From positions 62,001 to 126,000 of the forward strand of contig BCIJ01000006.1 in the NCBI GenBank assembly GCA_001599935.1: DNA of 64,000 bases, written 5' to 3'. Positions 53,705 to 62,846 of the stretch are shown here, in pieces. Under the pieces are notes generated by a model. It searched no databases and had not been told where the DNA came from. It worked only from the letters and a program-made list of their open reading frames with translations. Position 1 is the first letter of the stretch; each line of letters begins with the position of its first letter. The stretch is from Holtermannia corniformis (lineage: Eukaryota > Basidiomycota > Tremellomycetes > Holtermanniales). Both the position numbers and the translations under genes were made by a program.

Positions 53705-55995
53705 ATGGACCGCATAACAGCCTCTCGTACCGCTCGGCGCATCAACGTCCTTCTCGAACGCTATTCCAAGTTCCTCGTGCTCTGGATCGTACTACGTACA
53801 ACATTGAGCTCATGGCGGCATCTCCGAGCTCGAGGGTTACGCGGGTTCAGCAAGCAAGTCTATGCGGCTATCGAATCGGTACGCGCTCGCATGCCTTCCT
53901 TTCCCCGGCTGACAGCGACTGACCATCGTAGCGCTTCATTACCCTCCTCTTCCTCCTGCCATCGACCTCTACCAAGCTCTCCACAGAGCTACAGACCGCA
54001 ACGGCCAGTATCAAAGCCAAGCTCGCGCCCGAGTCCTACCCGGCCGGAAGTGGGATTGAGAAAGTCGTCGCGTTACCTGCGCGTGGTCACGGGATCGACT
54101 GGCTTCAGAGTCAGATCAATGGTATGAAGGGTCTTGAAAAGGATGATGTCGGGCGCGGGAGGGTCAGCGGTGCCGTTTACCATGTGAGGTTGGGAACCTG
54201 GCGTCTGATCAGCAGGCTGATGGCGATAGGGCGGCGATGATCTGAACAAGGTGATCCAACTCGCCATGAATGCGTTTGTGGTTTCGAACCCACTTCACCC
54301 AGACGTCTTTCCGGGGGTGAGGAAGATGGAGGCCGAGGTGGTGAGAATGGTCTTGGAGCTGTGAGTGTATAGCTCTGGAGCCTAGCTGTATAGCTGAGTC
54401 ATGGAGATCTCTCGCTGACGGTGATCAGGTTTCACGGCAGCAAAGGCGCCGGAACGAGTGCGTCACGTAGAAAGCGAAGCGTCCATGCGCGATGACTGAC
54501 GTACACAGCGACATCCGGCGGGACCGAATCGATCCTGATGGCCTGCAAGACTTATCGTGACTGGGCACGCAAGACCAAGGGGATCACCAGGCCGGAAATG
54601 TCGGTTGCGGACGACCGTTCGCCGACTCAGCTAACGCCATGGCAGGATCATCCCGGCATCTGCCCATGCTGCGTTCTACAAGGCTTCAGAATACTTTGGG
54701 ATCAAGCTCCACGTCATCCCTGTGGACGAGGAGAGCCGCAAGGCCGACGTCAAGCGGATGAAGCGCGCCATGTGAGTCATGTGTCCTGCTTGTCATGGAC
54801 ACTGACGCGGCGGAAAGCAACGCCAACACGATCATGATCGTCGGCTCGGCCCCAAACTTTCCAGACGGCGCCATCGTGAGGCCTCTAGCCGCTCCTGGTG
54901 CGTTACTGATTTGCGCAGGACCCGATTCCTGAACTCGGCCGCTTGGCGAAACGGTACAATATCGGCTTGCATGTCGATTGCTGCCTTGGCTCGTTCATCA
55001 TGCCTTTCTTGGGCCGCGCTGGGTTCGGTGAAGGCGTTGACCAGTTTGATTTCGAGGTGGAGGGCGTTACGAGCATCAGCTGTGATACGGTCAGTGTGCT
55101 TGTTCGACTACGAGACATGGCTGACGCACACAACAGCACAAGTGAGTTCGCACAGCCTTCGCTTGGCAGATTGCGACTCGGTACTGACCATGACCAAGAT
55201 ATGCTTTCTGTCCAAAGGGTGTGTACTGCATGTGATGGCTTCGGATTGGCTAACGGATCAGGCTCCTCGGTCATCATGTACCACTCGCCCGAACTGCGCA
55301 AGTACCAATACTACATCCAGACCGATTGGACGGGCGGCGTGTACGCCAGTCCCAGTATGGCTGGGTCGCGACCGGGATCGATCCTGGCAGGCGCATGGGC
55401 CGTCATGAACCACCTCGGGGAAGAGTGCGTCCGTGCGCTGACAACATGGCAATAGCGCGTGTTGACGCTCATAGTGGCTACACCGAGTCGTGCAAGAAGA
55501 TTGTCGGTGCTTCCCGACAGCTGGCATCCTTGATCCGTACACGCTTCCCGACCGACCTTTACGTGCTCGGTGATCCCAAGGCGTCAGTGGTCGCCTTTGC
55601 TTCCAACACGGTTAATATCTACGCCGTGGGTGATCTCATGAGCAAGCGAGGGTGGCATCTGAGCGCTTTGGCGCGTCCTGCGGCATTGCACCTGGCTGCA
55701 ACGGTGCGTAGGGGGTAGCCGCTGAGACTGTTGCTGATATATGTCGTTCAGCTGTTGACGGCGGGATCGGTCGACAAGCTCGTTGATGACCTTGCCGAGG
55801 TGATTGAGCTCGTCAAAGCTGATGCGGGCGGTGCGGGCGCACCGCAGGGCGACTTGGTGGCACTATACGGTGCGTGAACCCAATCTTGTCATACCCAGTA
55901 CTTTGCTGATATCACTAGGCGTCGGCCAGACCAGTGTCGGTCCGATCGTTGTCTCCAAGCTGGCTGAAGCGTTCTTGAATACTCTGTACGCGTGA
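53705..55995 (+). CDS. DPL1: Sphingosine-1-phosphate lyase
   Basis: A PLP enzyme of the ER membrane that splits phosphorylated sphingoid bases into phosphoethanolamine and a fatty aldehyde, the exit step of sphingolipid breakdown. Start [20 protein letters not shown] with a short N-terminal helix region, then LARGHGID-like [109 protein letters not shown], the PLP-lysine motif [38 protein letters not shown] and a helical C terminus ending [13 protein letters not shown]. About fourteen exons; the His-Lys codons come from a 5-nt exon at 55137-55141. All catalytic landmarks are present, so it should be active. Confidence 0.95.
55137..55141 (+). other. 5-nt micro-exon carrying the catalytic His-Lys of S1P lyase
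   Basis: CACAA lies between acceptor GACGCACACAACAG (55136) and donor GTGAGT (55142). The upstream exon ends TGTGATACG (Cys-Asp-Thr) at 55089; the next starts at 55199 with ATATGCTTTC. Splicing gives CAC AA|A TAT, that is His-Lys-Tyr, rebuilding the family motif DTHKYxFxPKGSS exactly. The flanking introns are 47 and 57 nt, each with a TGAC branch-like site (GGCTGACG, TACTGACC). No other combination of sites keeps frame and motif. Confidence 0.88.
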
Positions 55996-56090
55996 TCAGG
56001 TCGTGCGGAGATCTTAGGCTTGCTTGATTATTACGACTCTCCACAATGTCATGACATGGCATGCGGTACAACGATCCTCCCATCCTGCTC

Positions 56091-56621
56091 TCAGCTTGCC
56101 CGAAAGACCCCGCCCACTCGCACATATTCAATCGGTCGCCCACCCTCGCCATACTTTGTGTAACCCCAGTCTGTGTCCTCTGGTTGATAGAGCGGTTTGA
56201 GTCCAACACGCTCGTAGAACGCCAAAGCCGTCGTCCTCGCCGCGCAGTGGACCAGCACCGCTTGATCCTCTGGGCATTGACCGAGCACATCCGCCAGTCC
56301 ATAGCGGAGCAAAGCCGAGCCGATCCCTCGAGATCGATATCGTTCATCGGTTGCAAACTTGCGAAACTGCACTTGATGCTCTGGCACCGTATCTCCCGCT
56401 AGCGCCGTTGGTGGCTTTGGCACCCGACCCGGTGTGAAAGTGATGATGGCGATGCAGGCAGGTTCACCGTCTACAAAGCTCCCATAGTGGGTCACGCCGG
56501 GGTCAACGTCTTCGGGAAGAGCTTGGGCGTCGAGTGGGATGTTTGGCCAGAGGACGGCATGACGCAGAGCGTGGGTTTCAGAGGGGGTGATACGCCGATG
56601 GCTGGGTTGGCTTGCTGTCAT
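56091..56621 (-). CDS. GNAT-family N-acetyltransferase
   Basis: A 176-aa single-exon protein with a complete GNAT fold: N-terminal ITPSETHALRHAVLWPNIPL, the strand GEPACIAIITFT, VQFRKFATDERYRSRGIGSA (acetyl-CoA pyrophosphate loop R-x-x-G-x-G/A), LLRYGLADVLG, and the C-terminal ARTTALAFYERVGLKPL with GYTKYGEGG. The combination of an early LRHAVLWP and a late FYxRxGFxP block is common in small fungal GNATs that acetylate unknown amines. Substrate cannot be told. Convergent with the S1P lyase gene, 95 bp apart. Confidence 0.9.
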   Translation of the reverse strand: MTASQPSHRRITPSETHALRHAVLWPNIPLDAQALPEDVDPGVTHYGSFVDGEPACIAIITFTPGRVPKPPTALAGDTVPEHQVQFRKFATDERYRSRGIGSALLRYGLADVLGQCPEDQAVLVHCAARTTALAFYERVGLKPLYQPEDTDWGYTKYGEGGRPIEYVRVGGVFRAS

Positions 56622-57476
56622 TGTGTGGGTGAATGCAACATGAGTAGAGGCACGATCGGTGCGGTATTGCTTCCGACTCGAGATGGTGTTTGCGTCCGGA
56701 TCAGTGACTGTCTTGGTCTGGACTTTAGCAGTCGGATTGTCAGTAGATAGTACAGATCGAGTCAGTGAACGCGATCATCCAGTGTCAGTGTTGTTGGCTT
56801 GGCGTCGCCAGAGCGAGCATGGTCTGAAAGGGGGATCAGCCCGCTCGGTCACTTGACACGGTCGTGCACGCGGTCGACAAGCATCCGGTTCAATCGGGCC
56901 AGTCATCCTGCACCACTGGGCATCACAGCGAGCATCAGGAAAGCCAACGCCGCTCTCCCGCCAGCTGGCATCATCCTCCGGCCCATCTGCCGGCTGTTCA
57001 GGGCATCGCACGCTCGGCATAGTGTGCCCGCTGCACTCGGGCTTTTCAACCATCGCCGCCATCATCAGCGACAACAGGATGCCATCCGAGCCCTAGAGGC
57101 AGCCGCGCACCGCTCGCCATCACACAGGCCGTTGAAGCATCAGCAACGGCACCGAGCGGCATCAAGCCCGCGCCGGAACAAGTCACGTCCACAGACCGAA
57201 AAGCGGTGCAGGTCCTGTGGGCCCCTGACCCCGCTCGAACGAATCGCGTTAAGCTTACGATCCGCTTTGGCGAAACTGCGACGCAGTAACTGAACAGTCT
57301 ATCTGCACTTGGCATCCCCCGGCGGGCACGGCACGGCTTGGCTTTGAAAGCAGCAAGTCTCGAAACCGAGGTCGTGCGGCGCAGGCGTCGCAACACTCGG
57401 ATTAAGGCTCCGCAAGTTTGTCGACCGCCTGCACCGCTTTGCGACGGGACGGGACGCTCGCTAGCTGGCCATCTAG
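56622..57476. other. Intergenic region, nothing recognised
   Basis: Divergent region between the GNAT gene (-) and the aspartic protease (+). No ORF here shows credible protein character. An unrecognised first exon encoding the protease's signal peptide could be hidden here, but I found no in-phase ATG exon. Confidence 0.35.
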
Positions 57477-60400
57477 ATGACCGTGTTTGGTGCGCGCCAG
57501 ATGGCTGCTCCGGTCCCTGCACCCTCGCAGCAGGCCTCATCGCAATCTGCAGAGTCTGTTGCCGAGTCTTCAACATGGACAGAAGCAACACCCATCGCTA
57601 CCACGGCGTCGGCCTCCGTCTCGGCCGCCTACACATCCGAAACCTACTCTAACGTCGAGACGGCCGCCAACTCGACCTACTATACCCCAACCGATTCAAC
57701 CTGGGCCTCGTCTTCCACCGCTCCCTTATTCTTCCCGGGCAACAGCTCGTACTACACCTCCTCGTCGGCCGGTCCAAGCTCGGCATCCCTCAGCTCGACC
57801 TACGAATGGACGGCAAGCAGCAGTTACTCTGCGCAAAAGAGCAAATGGACGGGATCGAGCGGTGGCAGTCAATCGGTCAAGGGATTGGCGGGGCAACTGG
57901 TGAACTTGACTCTGGGCGGGAGTGAAGAGGGTGTTTCGTGCGTTACGGGTCGCGCTCGCTATGATTGCTCTGCGTCCGTGGTAAATCACTGCGCAGAGAG
58001 ATTCAGGCAGCGAGCGCTCATTCAACGTCGCTGACACTCTCAGAATCTACACCGTACCTGTCCGAATCGGACATGGCTCACCGTCCAAGGGCAAAGCTCG
58101 CGCACGAGACTTTCCTTCGCGACCCAACTCCACCGACCTCTACGCATTCGCAGCCACCGGCGCCACATACACTACCTATCAACTGCAAGTCGATCTCGGG
58201 TCGAGCGATATGGTGCGTGCTGAATCCTCGCTTAACGGCGGAAAACTTACGTTCCGCAGTGGATCGCATCACCCGATTGTTCGACCACATCCTGTTCAGG
58301 CGGAGTCGCGACGTTTGATGATAGCGATTCAATATCGTCTGGTCAAGAGACGACTTTTACATATGCTGTCGGCTCGGTGTCGGGAGAGATTGTGTGGGAT
58401 GAAGTGTCGGTTGGCGGGTTTGACGTAGGCTATCAGGCTTTTGGTGAGTACCCTGGTCGATATGACAGCGGGGAGCTGATTCAATCAGTCTCCGCGGACA
58501 ACATTGTCTCTGAGGATCTAAGCGGCGGAGGCTTCTCTGGACTTCTAGGTTTAGCTCGTGAGTTTGACATGGACCGCAGCAACTCCACTGACGATCCAAG
58601 TACCCGCCAACTCTGTCATCTCGCAAGTCATTCCTGGCACCACAACCTCTGACCCCGACGGTGCCATCTTTCTCGACAACCTGTTTGGTCTAGGCCCCTA
58701 CGCGCCAGATCAACGCCTCTTCTCACTTTCTCTCGAGCGGCGCGAAGACGTTCGAACAAAATCAGTGCTCGGCATCGGCGCCACCGACCCATCACTATGT
58801 CCCGACCCCTGCAAACCGTCAAATATCACCCTCGTTCCGTATCCTGCACTCGGCGCGTCAGGGTTTCTGCATTGGCGGATCATGCTAGAGTCCATGACGG
58901 CCATCACGTACGGCGATGCGCGGAATGGACTCAACCCGCAAGAGACGCGGATCAACTTGCCCGCTTCGTCGGTCCTGTCGGGCAAATCGACGCCGGTCGC
59001 TGTGCTCGACTCTGGCGGGGACCAGATCCTGATTGGAGACTTGGGCCTGCTCAATTCCATCTACTCGGCGTTTGGGATCTCGAGGGCAGCAGATGGCAAA
59101 TGTGCGTATCGGTCTGGTGGGTCGCGTTCATGAACTGACGTCGGCAGACTATGTGTCGTGCACCACGCCCATCACCCTGACCTTCACTTTCGCCGGTCAA
59201 AAATACCCAATGCACCCGCTTGACGCGTCTTGGATGGCGTCGGGCGGGACGACGACAAACTGTGTTGGAGCTTTGCAGTATCAGGCGGGGCTTACGGCAG
59301 GCGATGTGTAAGTCATTCGGCTATGGTAGTGATCACAGCTGACGCCACGCAGCATCCTTGGCAGTTCATTCCTAAAAAATGTGTACACCATCTTCAACTA
59401 CCCCGACCCTTCCAACGGCCGGACGTGGTCACCCAATGTCGCCATGATGTCGCTCACCAACTCGACAGTTGCTTCTCAAGACTTCTACTCTGTGCGCACG
59501 CTACGTCAGCCGCTCGGCGATGTCTCGTCGTCCTCCGGTCCTCTCAATCCCGGCTCAACCACTTCCGGCACGCCTTCATCGAGCGCAAAGGACGTCGCGA
59601 CAGGCAAGCAAGTGCTTTCCTCGGGTCTCATTGCCCTCGTCTCCATCCTGGGCTTCTTGGCGTTCGCAGCTGGCATGTTCTGCGCCTGGTTCTTCTGGTT
59701 CCGCCGCAAATATGGCAAGGGCGGCGTTGTGACGTATCGCGCTGCGCCCATTCGTCCAAAGAACCGCGGCCACTCGTCCGACATCAGCATGAGCTCGCTC
59801 CGCAGCAAAAAGTTTGAGAATATGCAGCGGCAACGCAGCATGGTAGACGGTTACAGCGACTTTGAGGGTGACTCGTGGATGGGCTCGGAGGGGCAAAGTC
59901 AACCGGAGGTCGAGGGCCCCGTCACCGGTCTCGGCTATGCCAATACGTTGCCGGACACGGATGAAGAGCCCGAGATCGAACTCGAGGAGCAAGAGAGACG
60001 CCATTCGGCGGCTTCGGGCGATATCGGCACCGGACGCATATCGTACCACGATTCGCCTGAGCAACTGGCCAATCCATTGCCTCCCGGGGCTGGCACACAT
60101 CGCCGCGGCAACTCTTCCATCTCGAGCATCCGGCGTGATAGTTCGCCCCCAAAAGCCCATCGCTCCGTGACTTTCGACGCGGATGTGCCCGCGCCCCAGC
60201 CATATCCACAACCCGGCAACGAACCGTTGCCAACCTCGCCATCGGTGCCATTACTCAGCATGGCGGGTCCTTTCCCATCACCGACCCGTCATCCGCTCAT
60301 CCGCCACTCTGATACATCGTCGCTGTACTCGCTTGGACCGACCGACTTCTTCAGCATGTCAGCGAGCCCAGCTGTACGATCAAGACGAGAGAGCGATGGG

Positions 60401-60508
60401 GCGAGGATGCCGCGCGACAGTAGTGCGGGGCCGAGGGCGGGGATACGACGAGCGAGCCCAGGCTCCAAGGATGCTTTGGGTTTAGCAACGCAGCGCGAGG
60501 AAGAGTAA
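57477..60508 (+). CDS. Membrane-anchored A1-family aspartic protease with long cytosolic tail
   Basis: Pepsin-like proteases use two Asp residues. The first is in YQLQVDLGSSDM (58188-58211, spliced toward a Trp-containing exon), the second in PVAVLDSGGDQIL. Other family landmarks: IYTVPVRIGHGSPS, TFTYAVGSVSGEIVWDEVSV, GGGFSGLLGLA, RLFSLSLERREDVRTKSVLG, CTTPITLTFTFAGQKYPMHP, GDVILGSSFLKNVYTIFNY. The N-terminal part before the catalytic domain is Ser/Thr-rich, likely O-glycosylated. One membrane helix follows (SGLIALVSILGFLAFAAGMF) and then about 270 cytosolic residues rich in Ser, Arg, Glu and Pro. Start at 57477 (MTVFGARQMAAPVPAP) lacks a clear signal peptide, so the true 5' end may be missed. 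DSG instead of DTG is an accepted variant. Confidence 0.88.
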
Positions 60509-61119
60509 GAGGCTGGCTAGCCTTGTTGTATTAGTACGGAATGGGCATCTTGAATGCATACGGACGCTGTAGCTCTCGACAGATCTCGATGCCATTCATA
60601 GCCAGTAGGAGGTCAGGCAATGCCTAGAGTTGGGGATCACAGACGTTGGTCCCACCGGGTGGGATGTTACTATGCGCTTCGCTGGTTAATGGTAGAGCGC
60701 GCACTTATGTATGACACTGCGCCAGCCGTTCGGTGCGAGCGCGAACGGCAATGTTGCGCAGTGTCATACATGACTTCGTACAGCCACAGATACTACAAGG
60801 CGGACAACAAAGCACTCGTGGTTGATGGGTGGCGAGCTGTGACCGGACGCTAGAGATACGATGGATGTTATGAAGCACAGGTGGACGTAGTGCATCAACA
60901 ACATGTTCAACATTCGTTACGTATTACAATATCCAGATGTAGATTGATGGCGGCTGCAGTGCAGATCCTGCAACATCGACGGTTGATGATGTGGTTCCAC
61001 AGACTTGATCTCTATCAGAAGTCAGTCAACCTAGTCTCAAGGAAGCGCTAGCTAGATCACCAGTGATATTGTCACAAGAGCATTCAGTACTCGACCGCGA
61101 TTGCCGCGTCGACAGCGTC
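60509..61119. other. Intergenic region with a nested hairpin
   Basis: Convergent space between the protease gene (+) and the 61120-62095 gene (-). It holds the hairpin at 60707-60771. No credible ORF. Confidence 0.45.
60707..60771. repeat. Nested perfect inverted repeat (16-bp outer stem, 8-bp inner stem)
   Basis: Left arm ATGTATGACACTGCGC (60707-60722) is the exact reverse complement of GCGCAGTGTCATACAT (60756-60771). Inside, GCCGTTCG (60725-60732) pairs exactly with CGAACGGC (60742-60749) around a 9-nt loop. Small unpaired bulges (2 and 6 nt) separate the stems. This could be a hairpin RNA, a MITE-like or palindromic element, or a transcription-end structure between the two convergent genes. 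Confidence 0.8.
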
Positions 61120-62095
61120 TCAACTACTCGTCGCCTTCGACCGCGACTCCCTCGGTCTCACGGTTTGAGGCACCGAAGGAGCGATGTCACGCTGCACAGA
61201 ACTTGAGATGGCCGCTTTGTCGGAACTGACATGTGACGGGACGAGCTTGCTGTCATTGCACTGGCCTGGCGTGGAAAAGCGATGGCAAGCTTTTGACAAA
61301 GCCTGGTGTCCATCACTGCCAAAAGAAGCGAAGTTCTCGTCGACGCCAACGCTGTTCTTTGTAGCATGACCAGCATGGCACAAAGGCCAATCAGGCCCGT
61401 CAACAAGGGGTAGCTCAAAGAGAGAAGCAGGAAGGTTAGGACGAGTGGGGTCAGACCCAGCAGCATGGAGATCGTTGTCGATCGTCTGGATTGGGATACC
61501 CGCCTGCTCTAATCGGACGAGGTGATTGAGGTCTAAGACAAAGCGCTCTGTTGTTTGGTAAGTAGTCTGTAGATCAATCTCATTTCGACCTCGGGAGACT
61601 GACCGTAAGCATCAAAAGCCTTTGTTGAAGTGTGTGTGAGCATGATTGTGCTTGGCGAGGTCATCACGCACCTGCGTTTCCCACGCCACGTGCTCTGGAT
61701 GCTTGTCATGGTACCCAACGGTGTGGCGAAGGCTACATGGGAAATCGCAGTGGTTCTAGGCGTGTGAGCAGAAAGGACCGTTTCTGGGCTTGCGTACTGA
61801 CTTCCCACCAAGTGGTGCTCTCGCCATTCTTGAAAGGATGCAGCGACCAATAATGGCGCCTACACCATTCGCGAAAGAGTATGTCGAGCTTGAGCGCCAA
61901 GTAGCGGCGCTGGTAGACTGTATAACTGAAATCTTGTTGATGGACGATGAACGACTTGTACCGGATGGTTTTCGGCGTGCCGAGGGGCAGGCTTCGCACG
62001 AACGTCCCGTATGCCGTGTGTTCGTCCCATCCGGGCCAAATCATAGCACTGAAGTTTGTCGCAATGCGCCGTAACTGTCGATGAGGTGGCAGCAT
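61120..62095 (-). CDS. Multi-exon gene, unknown
   Basis: I do not recognise the family, but several frame-matched blocks on the minus strand read as protein: MIWPGWDEHTAYGTFVRSLP, DFSYTVYQRRYLALKLDILF and REWCRRHYWSLHPFKNGEST in exon 1; RHTVGYHDKHPEHVAWETQ in exon 2; TTYQTTERFVLDLNHLVRLE, QAGIPIQTIDNDLHAAGSDP and PDWPLCHAGHATKNSVGVDE in exon 3, with a Ser-rich tail ending SKATSS. Introns inferred near 61739-61810 (weak donor GTGGGA) and about 61570-61675 (GTGCGT to ATCTACAG, phase 0). No signal peptide. The aromatic, Arg-rich first exon and HVAWE motif suggest a folded enzyme-like domain. Start at 62095 (MLPPHRQLRRIATNF) is tentative. Confidence 0.5.
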
Positions 62096-62846
62096 TGGAA
62101 TCGGTCAGTTGTTATTTGTTCACGGGATGTCAACTTGGTGGCGACAGGACTAAACACTGATTACGGCAATGTCACGTGGCCGTGGCACATCGCTCAAGAT
62201 CATTTGGGATCGTCGAGACGAGTGTTCCGAGAGCGAAGAACCGCGATGCACTCATGCGAATCTACTCTAGAACGGCCAAATCCGCCACAAAGGGTCGAGC
62301 GGCGTCCCAGAGCAGGAGACGAAAGACAGCAAGGGACCAACGGTCGCGAGAAGGTGTGAGGGCCTCGTCTAGGAAGGATGATGGCGGGGGGAACGAGGCG
62401 AGATCGGCAAAGATCAACCTCTGGGCTTCGTCTTCTCTTGTTGTATCTCCATCGCTTGAATATTATAGTGTTTTACCTATTCTCTCTTGTCGATCCTCAA
62501 GGTCCCTTGTGGTGCGGAACCTCGCTTTCCGCTGCGCAATCTAGAGTCCCACCTTCCTTGAGGAGCACAGACAGTGGTGCGATAGCACCAGTGGCACTTC
62601 AAGCGCCGCGAGGCGGTCAGCTCAGCACGTGATACGGCCATAGGCGTGATAGTGGGTTGAATACACTCAAAAATGGCGGCAAGAAACGTCTGGTTTGACG
62701 GGTGGGCCGACTCGCAGTGTGTTCGCGACGTCAAATGCATAATAGAGACATTGAGGATATCAAATATAGAACAGAGTCCAGTATCAAGACCACTGACACA
62801 TCCTCCGACCTGATGTACTCGGAATCGTCTCCGTCTTCAGCTCACG
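62096..62846. other. Intergenic region, nothing recognised
   Basis: Upstream of the unknown gene (-) and downstream of the right-edge gene (-). Short open frames exist but none has convincing protein character; no RNA gene or repeat seen. Confidence 0.35.

Noticed and set aside
60682..60755. tRNA-like A-box (TGGTTAATGGTAGAGCG)
   Set aside because: No matching B-box GGTTCGANNCC at the right distance and no cloverleaf; the downstream bases belong to the hairpin instead.
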